From assembly GCA_046316025.1 (NCBI GenBank), contig JBKCXU010000049.1, forward strand, positions 1 to 39,505: DNA of 39,505 nucleotides, in the 5' to 3' direction. Of this stretch, positions 25,618-34,146 are shown in pieces. Both the position numbers and the translations under genes were made by a program. Under the pieces are notes generated by a model. That model had not been told where the DNA came from. It saw only the letters and a program-made list of their open reading frames with translations, and made no database searches. Each line of letters opens with the position of its first letter. Within the stretch, counting starts at the first letter, position 1. The stretch comes from JAJTHJ01 sp046316025 (lineage in GTDB: Bacteria; Pseudomonadota; Gammaproteobacteria; Burkholderiales; Burkholderiaceae_F).

Positions 25618-28600
25618 TTATGTCGCCGGCTCCTCGTGCAGCGCACCGCGGCGGTCGATCAGCGCCGTTCGCACGTCGCGCGCGGCAAACGCGAGTTGCA
25701 GTGCGCCCCGGTACCGCCTCAACTGCTCCCGGTACCCCGCCCGCTCGGACTCCAGCACCTGCCACTTGAAGTCGAGCACCCACAGCACGCCATCGACATC
25801 CACCACGCGGTCGGGGCGGTGGACGGCGTCGGGGGCGATCAGCTCCAATTCCGCGCGCGCCCAGCGGTAGCGCGAGGGGTCGAAGAAGGGCCGCAAGGCT
25901 TCGGCGGCGAGGATGGTCTGCGCGCTGCCTGCGACTTGCCGCGCTTGCGCTTCGGTCAAGCCGAGCGCGGCGGCGATGGCGCTGGTCGCGGGCAACCCTT
26001 GCACGCCGTCGCGCGTGGCCCACTCCAGCAGCTTGTGCAGCGCGCGACCCAGCAGGCGCGGCTCGCTGTCGTCGCGGGCGACACGCTCGCCCACGCGCAG
26101 CAGTGCGGGCCGGTAGTCGATCACCGGGCCGGCGGTCGCTACCGTGGCGGCGGGCAGCGCGGCGCCCTGCTCGTCGGCCACCACGGCTTCGGGCATCGCC
26201 TCGGCCAGCCGCTGAAACCAAGGGTGCGGCTTGGGCAGCGCGTTGCCGGCCGCCACCGCGCTGCCGGAGACGATCAGCACCTGCCGCGCGCGCGTCAGCG
26301 CCACATAAAGCAGGTTCAGGTCTTCGCCGTCCGCGAGCCGCGCTTCCTCCGCGAACCAGGCGTCGCGCGCGCGGCCACGTTCGACCTTGCGACCAGCAAT
26401 CGAAATGTGCACGGGCGCGGGCGCCTCGGGCGGCCAAACCACCAGAGGCTTGACGTGCTCGCCGCCGTGACCGGTGGTGCCGGGGATGACGACCACGATA
26501 GGCGCTTCCAACCCCTTGGCCTCGTGAATGGTCAGGATGCGCACCGCGTCGTCGCCGGCGGCGATGCCCTCGCCCGGCGCGTCCTGCTCCGCGCCGCCGC
26601 GATACTCCGCGAGCGCGTGCAGGAAGCGCGGCAGGCTGGGGTAGCGGCCGGCGTCGATCTCGAGCGCCAGCGCCAGATAGGCGCGCAGGTTGGCGAGCGT
26701 GCGTTCGCGCGCCGCGGGCGGCACCGCGGCGGCGTAGGCGGCGAGCGCATCGGTCTCGAAGAAGATGCGGTCGAGCAGATCGTGCACCGGCAGCCGTTGT
26801 GCCCACTCGCGCCAGCGCGTCAGACGCTCGCGCGCCGCCGCCAGCCGCGGCTGCCCTTCGATGCGCTGCAAGCGGCTCCACCAATGTCCGCCGCTGGCGG
26901 CGGTGGCGAGCGCAATCAAGTCGTCGTCGGTGCAGCCGAGTAGAGGCGTGCGCAGCGCATGTGCCAGATTTAGATCGGAGAACGGCGCGATCAGAAACGA
27001 CAGCAGCGCCTGCAAGTCTTCCGCCTCCAGCGTGTCGAGCAGGCCGCCGGGGCGGCTGGACAGGTAGGGAATGCCCGCCTCGCGCAGCGCGCGCTCGTAG
27101 GCGGCCAGATGCGTGCGCGAGCGCACCAGCAGCAGCACGTCGCTCCAGCGCGCGGGCCAGTCTCCGCCCGCGACATGCAGCGCAAAGCGGCCGACCCAGC
27201 GGTTCAGTTCCGTTGCGATGCGCGCGCCTTGCAGCAGCGCGGCAAGCGCTTCGCCCGCGGGCGGCGGCTCGGTCAGCGGGTCTCGCGGCGCGGGGTTTTC
27301 GGTAGCTTCCGCTGCGGGCAGAGTCACCGGCGCCAGCAGGCGCACGGCACCCTCGGCGGCGGACTCGGTCGTGTGCGCAGCAAAGGCCGGATGCGCGCCG
27401 GGCAGCGCGCGGTTGAGCAACTCGACGATAGCCGGCGCGTTGCGCCGCGTGTGGTCGGTGCGCAGCCGCAGCGCGCCGTAGTCGGTTTGCAACCACTCGG
27501 CGGCGGCGGCAAAGAGGCGCGGCTCCGCGCGGCGGAAGCGGTAGATCGACTGCTTGGGGTCGCCCACCAGAAACACCGCGGGCCGCGCGCCGTCGCCCCC
27601 ATAGGCGGCGAGCCAGTCCTGCAAGACTCGCCATTGCAGCGGGTTGGTGTCCTGCACCTCGTCGATCAACACCTGCCGGTAGCGCTGGTCGAGCCGCGCG
27701 TGCACGGCGGCCGCCTGCGCCTCGTCGCGCAACAGGGCGACGGTCATCGCCTCGATGTCGTCGAAGTCGATCTCGCCGGCCGCGGCCTTGACGGTCCGGT
27801 ACATCTGCGCCAGCGGGCCGAAGCAGGTGAGCGCCGCGGCCGACAGCGCGCAGGCCGCGGCGTCCTCGCCGCGGGCGCGCGCGTCGGTCACCGCCGCGCC
27901 GAGTTCGGCCAGCAGGGCGCGGTATTGCATCTGCAACGCGGGCTGTGCGGCCAAGGCACGATCCAGATGCGACAGCTTGCGCAGCTCGCCGCCCTTGGTG
28001 AGCACGGCCTCGGCCAGTTGCTCCATCCAGGCGCCCGCCGCGTCGGCATCGAGCATCGTGGGCGCTGCGATCACGGCCTGCAACCCCGAGGCGAGCTTGC
28101 CGGCCTCCTTCGGCTTTTCGCCCAGTGGCGCCACCAGCCGCAGCAGCACCCGCACGCGCTCGCGCACGGCGGGGTCGGCCGCGAACTCCACGGCCGGGTC
28201 GCCCTGCCTTAACTGAAAATCGCGGCGCAGGCGCTCGGAGTTCAAGCCGGCTTCGATCGCCAGTTCGACGTCGGTGTGCCGCGCCAGCCACTGGCGCAGC
28301 AGCTTCTCCGTATCGCTGGCGCCGAACTCATCGACCAGACTCTCGAAGGCGGCGCGCACGGGCGCGGCGTCGGGCCTGAGCAACTCGGCGCAGAACGAGC
28401 GCCACGCCGCATCGCGCAGCGCGCCGGGGCGTTGCGCGGTTGTCAAACGCCGCGGTACACCGCTCGCCAGCGGCGCCAGCGCGAGCAGGCGCAGAAACCA
28501 GCCGTGAAAGGTCTCGATGGTCGGCCCCGGCTCGGCTTCGAGCAGCGCTTCCAGCAGGCCGCGGGCGCGCGGCAGCGCGGCGCGCGCGGTCTCGGGTGCG

Positions 28601-28914
28601 AGTTGCAGGCGGGCGAGTTCGGCCAGCGCCTCTGTGTCTGGCGCGGTGGCGAGCAGCCGCAGCCGCGCCAGCAGCCGCTCGCGCATCTCCTGCGCGGCGC
28701 GGCGAGTGAAAGTGATCGCCAGAATCTCGCCCGGTGCCGCGCCGGCGAGCAGGCAGCGCACGATGCGCGCGACCAGCAGCCAGGTCTTGCCGGAACCCGC
28801 ACAGGCTTCGATCGCGACACTCGCCTGCGGATGGAGCGCGTGCGCGGTGAAGGCGGCGGCGGGCAGTGGGACGGCGGCCTCGCCTTCGAGGCGGAAGAAG
28901 GCAGGGGTGGTCAT
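25618..28914 (-). CDS. addA: AddA-like UvrD/Rep-type helicase-nuclease
   Basis: Helicase-nuclease subunit of the double-strand-break repair complex that replaces RecBCD in many bacteria, 1098 residues. SF1 motifs appear in order: I ACAGSGKT (37-44), Ia ITFTRRAAQEMRERL, II LIDEVQDTNPLQW, III VFLVGDPKQSIYRFR, V RILTIHEAKGLEAPIVVV and VI NLLYVALTRARQVLIV. The C-terminus carries a RecB-type nuclease: GRALHKLLEW, then VLWVLDFKWQ with D1048 and K1050 and a REQLRRY helix; Trp replaces the usual Thr after the Lys. It follows addB after a 217-bp gap holding a 50-bp palindrome. AddA is favoured over a stand-alone UvrD-like helicase because of the C-terminal nuclease and adjacent AddB. Confidence 0.9.
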   Translation of the reverse strand: MTTPAFFRLEGEAAVPLPAAAFTAHALHPQASVAIEACAGSGKTWLLVARIVRCLLAGAAPGEILAITFTRRAAQEMRERLLARLRLLATAPDTEALAELARLQLAPETARAALPRARGLLEALLEAEPGPTIETFHGWFLRLLALAPLASGVPRRLTTAQRPGALRDAAWRSFCAELLRPDAAPVRAAFESLVDEFGASDTEKLLRQWLARHTDVELAIEAGLNSERLRRDFQLRQGDPAVEFAADPAVRERVRVLLRLVAPLGEKPKEAGKLASGLQAVIAAPTMLDADAAGAWMEQLAEAVLTKGGELRKLSHLDRALAAQPALQMQYRALLAELGAAVTDARARGEDAAACALSAAALTCFGPLAQMYRTVKAAAGEIDFDDIEAMTVALLRDEAQAAAVHARLDQRYRQVLIDEVQDTNPLQWRVLQDWLAAYGGDGARPAVFLVGDPKQSIYRFRRAEPRLFAAAAEWLQTDYGALRLRTDHTRRNAPAIVELLNRALPGAHPAFAAHTTESAAEGAVRLLAPVTLPAAEATENPAPRDPLTEPPPAGEALAALLQGARIATELNRWVGRFALHVAGGDWPARWSDVLLLVRSRTHLAAYERALREAGIPYLSSRPGGLLDTLEAEDLQALLSFLIAPFSDLNLAHALRTPLLGCTDDDLIALATAASGGHWWSRLQRIEGQPRLAAARERLTRWREWAQRLPVHDLLDRIFFETDALAAYAAAVPPAARERTLANLRAYLALALEIDAGRYPSLPRFLHALAEYRGGAEQDAPGEGIAAGDDAVRILTIHEAKGLEAPIVVVIPGTTGHGGEHVKPLVVWPPEAPAPVHISIAGRKVERGRARDAWFAEEARLADGEDLNLLYVALTRARQVLIVSGSAVAAGNALPKPHPWFQRLAEAMPEAVVADEQGAALPAATVATAGPVIDYRPALLRVGERVARDDSEPRLLGRALHKLLEWATRDGVQGLPATSAIAAALGLTEAQARQVAGSAQTILAAEALRPFFDPSRYRWARAELELIAPDAVHRPDRVVDVDGVLWVLDFKWQVLESERAGYREQLRRYRGALQLAFAARDVRTALIDRRGALHEEPAT

Positions 28915-29050
28915 ACGCTGGCCTCGGCGGATGTTGCCCCGACGTGCGCGACTTGCGGTGCCGCTTGCCGGCAGCCACCGGGCTTCCGCTTTGCTTCATC
29001 CGGGCTACAAAGCAGCAGGGGCTGCGGCACACCGCGGCGCCGCGCTCGAC

Positions 29051-29100
29051 GCCCCCACCCCAACCCTCCCCCGCCTGCGGGGGAGGGCTGGGGTGGGGGC
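29051..29100. repeat. Near-perfect 50-bp palindrome, repeat copy 4
   Basis: Two 24-base arms, starting GCCCCCACCCC and ending GGGGTGGGGGC, with one mismatch around a 2-nt CT loop. It lies in the addB-addA gap (28915-29131), where no gene is seen. In the addB-addA message it would form a very stable hairpin just before addA, without a T-run. Confidence 0.9.
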
Positions 29101-29131
29101 GCCGTGCCTCGCATCGGGCAGCAACTCACCG

Positions 29132-31861
29132 TCATCGCGCGCCCGGCCCCTCGACCCGATACGCCCGCCGGCACAGCCCGCGCGCTTCGCAGCGCTCGCA
29201 GATCTCGACGGCGCCGTGGGCGGGCAATGGACTGCCTTGCGCGATGCGGTTCAGTTGATCGGCCAGGCGCTCGCGCAACTGCTGGGCCAATGTGCCGGGG
29301 TCGTCGGCGGTGTGCAGGTCGAACTGCGCGCGCTCGGCACGCAGAGCGACGTAGGCGGCGAGTGCCGGCGCCTCGGGCAGCAGCGCGCAGTAGAAGGCAA
29401 GTTGCGGACTTTCCGTCGGCGTGCGCGTGGCCTCTTTCAACGCGGCGACGTTGCCGCCGGTCTTGTAGTCGAGCACGGCGAGCCCCCCGTGCTCCCACTC
29501 GTCGATGCGGTCGATCCGGCCAACCAGTCGCATGGTCCCCTGCAAAAGAGGCAGCTCGCGCTCCAGGCGCACTTCGGCCGTCGCAAAGCGCCAGCCCTTG
29601 GCCGACCAGTTGCTGAGCCATTGCAGATACTCCCCCGCCCACTGCCGCCATTGGCGCGCGGCGGCGAAGTACGAGGGCAGTTCATCGACCAACGGCGCAA
29701 AGACCGCGTCGATCTGCGCCTGCAAACCTGCAAGCGCATCGGGCGCGGTGCTGTCCCCGCCCGCCTCGTGCCAGCGCTGCAAGGCGCGGTGCAGTGCCTC
29801 GCCGACGCGCTGCGCGGCCGGGTCTTCGTCGATCTCCGCGAGCGGCGCGAGCCGCGCCATCCGCAACGCAAAGTAGCGGTACGGACAGGCGACGAGATCG
29901 GCATACGCGCCCGCGCTGACGCTGGCCGGCAGCAACGCGGGCGCGGCCGGCCCCGGCATCGGCTCGCCGCTGCTTGCGACCGTGCGGGCAAGCGGGGTGA
30001 GCAAACCCGCCGCGGGCTGCACCGGGTCCGGCAGGCTGGCCGCGGCCGCCAGCGCGCGCAGGCGGGCGAGCCAGGGGCTTTCGAGGTTCTCGGCATCGTT
30101 GCGGCGCGATTGCCAGGTGAAGATCGCCGCAGGACTGCGCGCCAGCAGCGCCGCCAGCGTGACGAGCGCCGCGCGCCGCGCTGCGGCGGCGTCGGGCAGC
30201 TTCAGATCACGCCGCAGCGCGGTCGGCAACAGCGAGTCGGCGGGCTGTGCGGCGGGCAGATGCTCGGCATCGGCACCGACCAGCACCACCGCGTCAAAGC
30301 TGCGCAGCCAACTGCCCGCAAGTGAGACCATCGCCACGGGGCTCACGGTGCCGGCATCGACGAACTCGGCCTGCTCCAGCGCGTCGGCCAGCACCGCGCG
30401 CCACTCGGCGAGCGCGTAGCGGCCTTCGATGGCTTTCTCCGCCCGCAGCCGCTGCAACTGTGCAAGAACCTGAGCGCCGGCCACGTCTTGCGCGAGGCTC
30501 GCGAACAGGCCGACTGCGCGGTCGAGCGCGTCCAGCGTTTCGAGCTGCGAGGCCCAGCGGCCGGCGTTGCGCGTCTGGCGGGCGAGCGCGGCGAGCTCCG
30601 CAATCCACTGCGCGGCGCGCCGCAATGCGGGCTGCTCGTCCTCGCCGGCGCGCGCGAGTTCCTGCCGCAGCGCCTGTTCGATCGCGCCCCAACCGCCCGA
30701 CACCGCGCGCGCGCGCAGCGTGGCTTCGAGCGCTTGCAGCGCTTCGCCCTTCAGCGAATCGGCGGAGTAAACGGCGGGGGCCTTGAGCCAGTCGAGCAAA
30801 TCGACCCAGCGCGCATCGCCCGCCACGAGGTCGTACCAGCGCATCAGCGCGGCGGCGGCAGCGGTGGTGGAGAGCTTCCAGCCCGCTTCGTCCGCCACCA
30901 GAATCCCGGCGCGCTCCAGCAGCGCGCGGGTGCGGCGTGCGACCAGGCGGTCGAGCGCGACGATCGCCACGCGGCGGGCGCCGTCGCGCAGCGCGGCTTC
31001 CACCGTGGCGGCGGCGGCGAGCGCTTCGTCTTCCAGCGTGGTCGCGGCGATCAACTGCGCGGGACGCGCCTGCCACGCGGCGGCGAAGGGCGAGGCGCGT
31101 TCGGGCAACGGCGCGGGAGCTTGTTCGCCGGCCAGTTCCGGCCAGGCCCAGCGCGCCCAATGCGCGCCGGCGGCCGGCCAGTCGACGGAAAGATCCAGCA
31201 CCGGCCCGGCCCAATGCGCGCGCAGCAGTTCCATCTCTGCCTGCGGGTCAGGCCGCGGCAGCAGCACGAGCGGCGTGTTGGACTGTGCGGCCAGCCGCCG
31301 CAGCGCGGCGGGGCGTGCGTTGGCGGGGTCGTGTGCGTCACCGCGCACGGCGCCGAGCACGGCGGCCACCAGTTGCGCCTCCTGCGACAGTGCGCTCCAC
31401 GCGCGGCCCGAGTACAGGCTTGCCGCGGCGGCGGCAAAGCGGCTACCGGAGTCGGTCGCGGCTGCGGCGAGCAGTTCGGCCACCAGCGCCCGCAGATCGC
31501 CCGCGAGTTGCCACAGGTCGGCCGGGCCGCCCAGCGCCTGCGCCAGCCAGGCGGTACGGCGCAGCACCGCAAAGAGTTCGGCGCGGCAGGCGAGTTCGCT
31601 GCGCAACTGCGGCGGGCCAGAGCGCAGCAACGCCTCTTGCGCCAGGTCTGCAAGCGCCACGCCGTGCGGTGCGGCGACCACGCCCTCACCCACAAACCCG
31701 TCGCGCAACTCGACGAGCAGCGCCGACCGGGGCGCGACCACCGTCAGCGCGGACAGATCGCCTTCGGCGCAGCGGTCGGCGAAACGGCGCAGTTCCTTCG
31801 CTACGCGACGCCAGAAGTCGTCGGTCAGCGCGACGGCGTGCGCGGTGTGGCGGTCAGTCAT
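29132..31861 (-). CDS. addB: AddB-like PD-(D/E)XK nuclease with Fe-S cysteines
   Basis: Partner of AddA, 909 residues. The N-terminal two thirds look like an inactive helicase-like region with little conserved Walker sequence. The C-terminal RecB-type nuclease has H691 (GEALHRALQRW), D784 (GRIDRID) and D798-x-K800 (VLDYKTGG). Cys659 (VACPYRYFALR) plus C888, C891 and C897 (CxxCxxxxxC) reproduce the pattern that holds a structural 4Fe-4S cluster around the nuclease in AddB. The ATG at 31861 is taken since the protein starts sensibly there; a start at 31942 would read through a repeat. The order addB then addA is usual. Confidence 0.88.
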   Translation of the reverse strand: MTDRHTAHAVALTDDFWRRVAKELRRFADRCAEGDLSALTVVAPRSALLVELRDGFVGEGVVAAPHGVALADLAQEALLRSGPPQLRSELACRAELFAVLRRTAWLAQALGGPADLWQLAGDLRALVAELLAAAATDSGSRFAAAAASLYSGRAWSALSQEAQLVAAVLGAVRGDAHDPANARPAALRRLAAQSNTPLVLLPRPDPQAEMELLRAHWAGPVLDLSVDWPAAGAHWARWAWPELAGEQAPAPLPERASPFAAAWQARPAQLIAATTLEDEALAAAATVEAALRDGARRVAIVALDRLVARRTRALLERAGILVADEAGWKLSTTAAAAALMRWYDLVAGDARWVDLLDWLKAPAVYSADSLKGEALQALEATLRARAVSGGWGAIEQALRQELARAGEDEQPALRRAAQWIAELAALARQTRNAGRWASQLETLDALDRAVGLFASLAQDVAGAQVLAQLQRLRAEKAIEGRYALAEWRAVLADALEQAEFVDAGTVSPVAMVSLAGSWLRSFDAVVLVGADAEHLPAAQPADSLLPTALRRDLKLPDAAAARRAALVTLAALLARSPAAIFTWQSRRNDAENLESPWLARLRALAAAASLPDPVQPAAGLLTPLARTVASSGEPMPGPAAPALLPASVSAGAYADLVACPYRYFALRMARLAPLAEIDEDPAAQRVGEALHRALQRWHEAGGDSTAPDALAGLQAQIDAVFAPLVDELPSYFAAARQWRQWAGEYLQWLSNWSAKGWRFATAEVRLERELPLLQGTMRLVGRIDRIDEWEHGGLAVLDYKTGGNVAALKEATRTPTESPQLAFYCALLPEAPALAAYVALRAERAQFDLHTADDPGTLAQQLRERLADQLNRIAQGSPLPAHGAVEICERCEARGLCRRAYRVEGPGAR

Positions 31862-31928
31862 CGGACGATTGTAGAAAGCGGCACCGCGGTGGCGACGCTT
31901 GCTGGTGAGCCGGCCAGTCGGCGACAGC

Positions 31929-32030
31929 CAGGGCACCCTCACCCGGCGCCTTCGGCGCCACCCTCTCCCACTGATGTGGGAGAGGGTTTGCTGCCCTGGC
32001 CCGCCTCAGCGGTAGGGAGAGTGAGGGTTC
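31929..32030. repeat. C/G-rich palindromic repeat, copy 5
   Basis: Compound repeat: a CACCCGGCGCC-TTC-GGCGCC block, a CCCTCTCCCAC-TGAT-GTGGGAGAGGG palindrome followed by TTT, and a second part ending GAGTGAGGGTT. Its first 61 bp (31929-31989) differ from 33973-34033 at one position only. Its second part encodes the last residues and stop of the AraC-type gene. Confidence 0.9.
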
Positions 32031-33094
32031 TGCGACGCTTCGGCAAACGCCCGATCGCCCCTGCGCCGCGTCGCGCGCCAGCGCGCCGGGGTGTTGCCGG
32101 TCCAGCGGCGAAAGGCGCGGGTGAAGGCGCTGGCGTCGGCGTAGTCGAGCGCGGCGGCAACGGCGGCGACGTCGAGCGCGGTGTCGGCGAGCATCTGCCG
32201 CGCGATTTCGTGACGGCCCTCGTCGGCCAGTGTGTTGAACGTGGTGCCGAACCCGCGCAGGCGCCGGTGCAGCGTGCGCGGGTGCATCGCGAACAAGGCC
32301 GCCACCTCGCGCACGCCGCTGTGCCCGGTCAGCAGCGCCGAGCGCAGCACGCGCCGCACCTGCTCGGGGAAGTCGTCGGGATGGCGACTTTCCAGGGTCT
32401 CGATCTGCTGGCGCAGCAGGGCTGCCAGTTCGGCGTCGGCGGCGGGCACGGGCCGCTCCAGCCAGTCGGCGGCAAAGGCCAGTCCATAGTGCTCGGCGTC
32501 GAAGCGCAGCGGAACGCCGAAAAATCTCCGAAACGGGCCGACGTCGTCGGGCCGACGGTGGGCAAAGCGCGCTTCGATCGGCGCAAAGCCCGGGCCGCAC
32601 AACGCCCGCAGCAGGTTGAGCATCGTCGCGACCGCGCCGTCGCCCACCTGATCGTTGGCCTCTGCACCTGCAACGTGGATGTCGTAGGTCAGCAGCGCGA
32701 CCCCGCGCTCGACGGCCAGCGTGACCCCGGCACCGCGCACGTGCAGAAACATGTGGCGCTCTATGCCACGCAGCGCGGCCTTCACGTCCGGTGCGTACTT
32801 GGCGAGCAGGCCGACCAGACCGAGCGAGTGCAGGCCACCGCGCGCGCCGACCAGCAGGCCGAAGTGCCGGCAGCCGGTGCGCTGCACGCACAGCCGGAAC
32901 AGCCGGCCGCGCCTGACGTACGAGACGACGTTGTTGGCGTCGTCGAACAACGCCGGGTCCAGGCCTGCTTCGGCCAGCAGCGCGGCGGGATCGACCCCCA
33001 GACTGCGCAGCACCTCGGGGATGCCGGCCGAGCCGCCGACGCGCACCGTCGCCTCGGCCTCGCGCCGTACGGCGCGGGAGCGGCCGTCGTCCAT
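32006..33094 (-). CDS. AraC-family transcriptional regulator with Arabinose_bd-type sensor domain
   Basis: A 362-residue DNA-binding regulator. The N-terminal two thirds fit the Arabinose_bd (PF12625) group: IPEVLRSLGVDPAALLAEAGLDPALFDD, CRHFGLLVGARGGLHSLGLVG. The C-terminal HTH_18 domain has both helix-turn-helix units (REVAALFAMHPRTLHRRLRG; DVAAVAAALDYADASAFTRAFRRWTGNTP). An AGGAGG site 8 nt before the ATG at 33094 fixes the start. It diverges from the periplasmic protein gene at 33324 with a candidate direct-repeat operator between. The last residues, NPHSPYR, and the stop come from a palindromic repeat. A role in controlling the plus-strand genes at 33324-36816 is an inference from position. 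Confidence 0.9.
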   Translation of the reverse strand: MDDGRSRAVRREAEATVRVGGSAGIPEVLRSLGVDPAALLAEAGLDPALFDDANNVVSYVRRGRLFRLCVQRTGCRHFGLLVGARGGLHSLGLVGLLAKYAPDVKAALRGIERHMFLHVRGAGVTLAVERGVALLTYDIHVAGAEANDQVGDGAVATMLNLLRALCGPGFAPIEARFAHRRPDDVGPFRRFFGVPLRFDAEHYGLAFAADWLERPVPAADAELAALLRQQIETLESRHPDDFPEQVRRVLRSALLTGHSGVREVAALFAMHPRTLHRRLRGFGTTFNTLADEGRHEIARQMLADTALDVAAVAAALDYADASAFTRAFRRWTGNTPARWRATRRRGDRAFAEASQNPHSPYR

Positions 33095-33179
33095 CGATGT
33101 CGCCTCCTCGGTCTTGTATCGCTGCGCCGGTGCGGTGGACTTCGCTGCCTTGATCCAAGGCAAACCGGCCAAGAAGCGC

Positions 33180-33216
33180 TGTCCGCAAATGTCCAGATGA
33201 TGTCCGTCAACGTCCA
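33180..33216. promoter_or_regulatory. 21-bp-spaced direct repeat, candidate AraC-type operator
   Basis: Two 16-bp units, TGTCCGCAAATGTCCA and TGTCCGTCAACGTCCA, match at 13 of 16 positions and start exactly 21 bp apart. Inside, four GTCC cores recur every 10-11 bp, one helical turn. Tandem sites about 21 bp apart are the typical target of AraC-family dimers. The site lies 86 bp from the regulator start and 108 bp from the divergent gene. No clear -35/-10 pair was found in the 229-bp region. Confidence 0.6.
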
Positions 33217-33323
33217 TCGCCGCAACCCACAAGAGAGAACAATCGCGTCATGCTGGGATCGCAACAAGCCAAAGCCCGCGGGCCGCGACCAAGCCCCCAT
33301 CGAACCCCTGCCTGGAGCCTCGA

Positions 33324-33932
33324 ATGAACCGGACACCCCTCTTGGCAATGACCCTGATCGCGGCGGTTTGCGCCGCGCCCGTGCTTGCCCAACAGCCCCG
33401 CGCCCAAGGCGGCGTGGCGGTGGTGAGCGAGCCCGGCAAGGCGATGGTCGCCAACGCCGTGCAGATTTCCGCGCAGGTGGTCGCCATCGACAAGGCCACC
33501 CGCACCGTGACGCTCAAAGGTGCCTCGGGCGAGCCGGTGGACGTCGTGGCCGGCCCCGAGGTCAAGAACTTCGACCGGATCAAGGTCGGCGACACAGTAG
33601 TCGCGCGCTACCTGGAGGCGCTCACGCTCGAACTGCGCAAGAGCGGCGCGGGGAGCGGCGACGTGAAGGTGGCCGAAGGCGCGGCGCGCGCCAAACCCGG
33701 CGAGAAGCCGGCCGTGGCCGGCGCGCGGCAGGTCACGGCCACGACCGACGTGATCGCGGTCGATCCGGTCAAGAGCACGATCACGCTCAAAGGGCCGCGC
33801 GGCAACCGCCAGACCCTGAACGTGCGCGACCCCGAGCAGTTCAAGGTGGTCAAGGTCGGCGACAAGGTCGATGTGATCTATACCGAGGCGCTGGCGCTGA
33901 GTGTGGAGCCGGCCCCGGCGGGCAAGAAGTAA
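33324..33932 (+). CDS. Exported protein with two copies of a small beta-rich repeat
   Basis: A 202-residue protein without a known role. Residues 1-22 form a signal peptide (cut likely VLA/QQ). The mature part holds two similar units at about 47-105 and 136-195, sharing V-x-A-x-D-x-x-(K/S)-x-T-(V/I)-TLKG, (V/I)KVGD and Y-x-EAL-x-L, separated by a Lys/Ala/Gly-rich linker. This pattern occurs in exported bacterial proteins of unknown function with small beta-barrel units. GGAG 7 nt before the ATG supports the start. It diverges from the AraC-type gene; a palindromic repeat lies between it and the cytochrome gene. Confidence 0.75.
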   Translation: MNRTPLLAMTLIAAVCAAPVLAQQPRAQGGVAVVSEPGKAMVANAVQISAQVVAIDKATRTVTLKGASGEPVDVVAGPEVKNFDRIKVGDTVVARYLEALTLELRKSGAGSGDVKVAEGAARAKPGEKPAVAGARQVTATTDVIAVDPVKSTITLKGPRGNRQTLNVRDPEQFKVVKVGDKVDVIYTEALALSVEPAPAGKK

Positions 33933-33972
33933 GGACTGCGACCTATTGAGACTGCGGATGGTGTTTGACGGT

Positions 33973-34079
33973 CAGGGCACCCTCACCCGGCGCCTTCGGC
34001 GCCACCCTCCCCCACTGATGTGGGAGAGGGTTTTCTCCCCTCGCCCGCATCAGCGGGAGAGGGGTCGGGGGTGAGGGTT
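33973..34079. repeat. C/G-rich palindromic repeat, copy 6
   Basis: Composite of the unit seen in copy 5 (33973-34033) and the unit seen in copy 2 (34034-34079, CTCCCCTCGCCCGC...GCGGGAGAGGGG, TCGGGGGTGAGGG). The first unit has the palindrome CCCTCCCCCAC-TGAT-GTGGGAGAGGG followed by TTTT, so it may also terminate plus-strand transcripts after 33932. The rest of the 214-bp gap shows no gene. Confidence 0.9.
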
Positions 34080-34146
34080 CGTCAACCATTTGGCAGGAGC
34101 TCAATAGGCATCGCTGGCGTCCCACTACCCAACAACGGAGTCCGAG

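Noticed and set aside
30488..33949. 1153-codon plus-strand open frame over addB and the AraC-type gene
   Set aside because: Shadow of the minus-strand genes; it has no domain and merges unrelated genes and a repeat.
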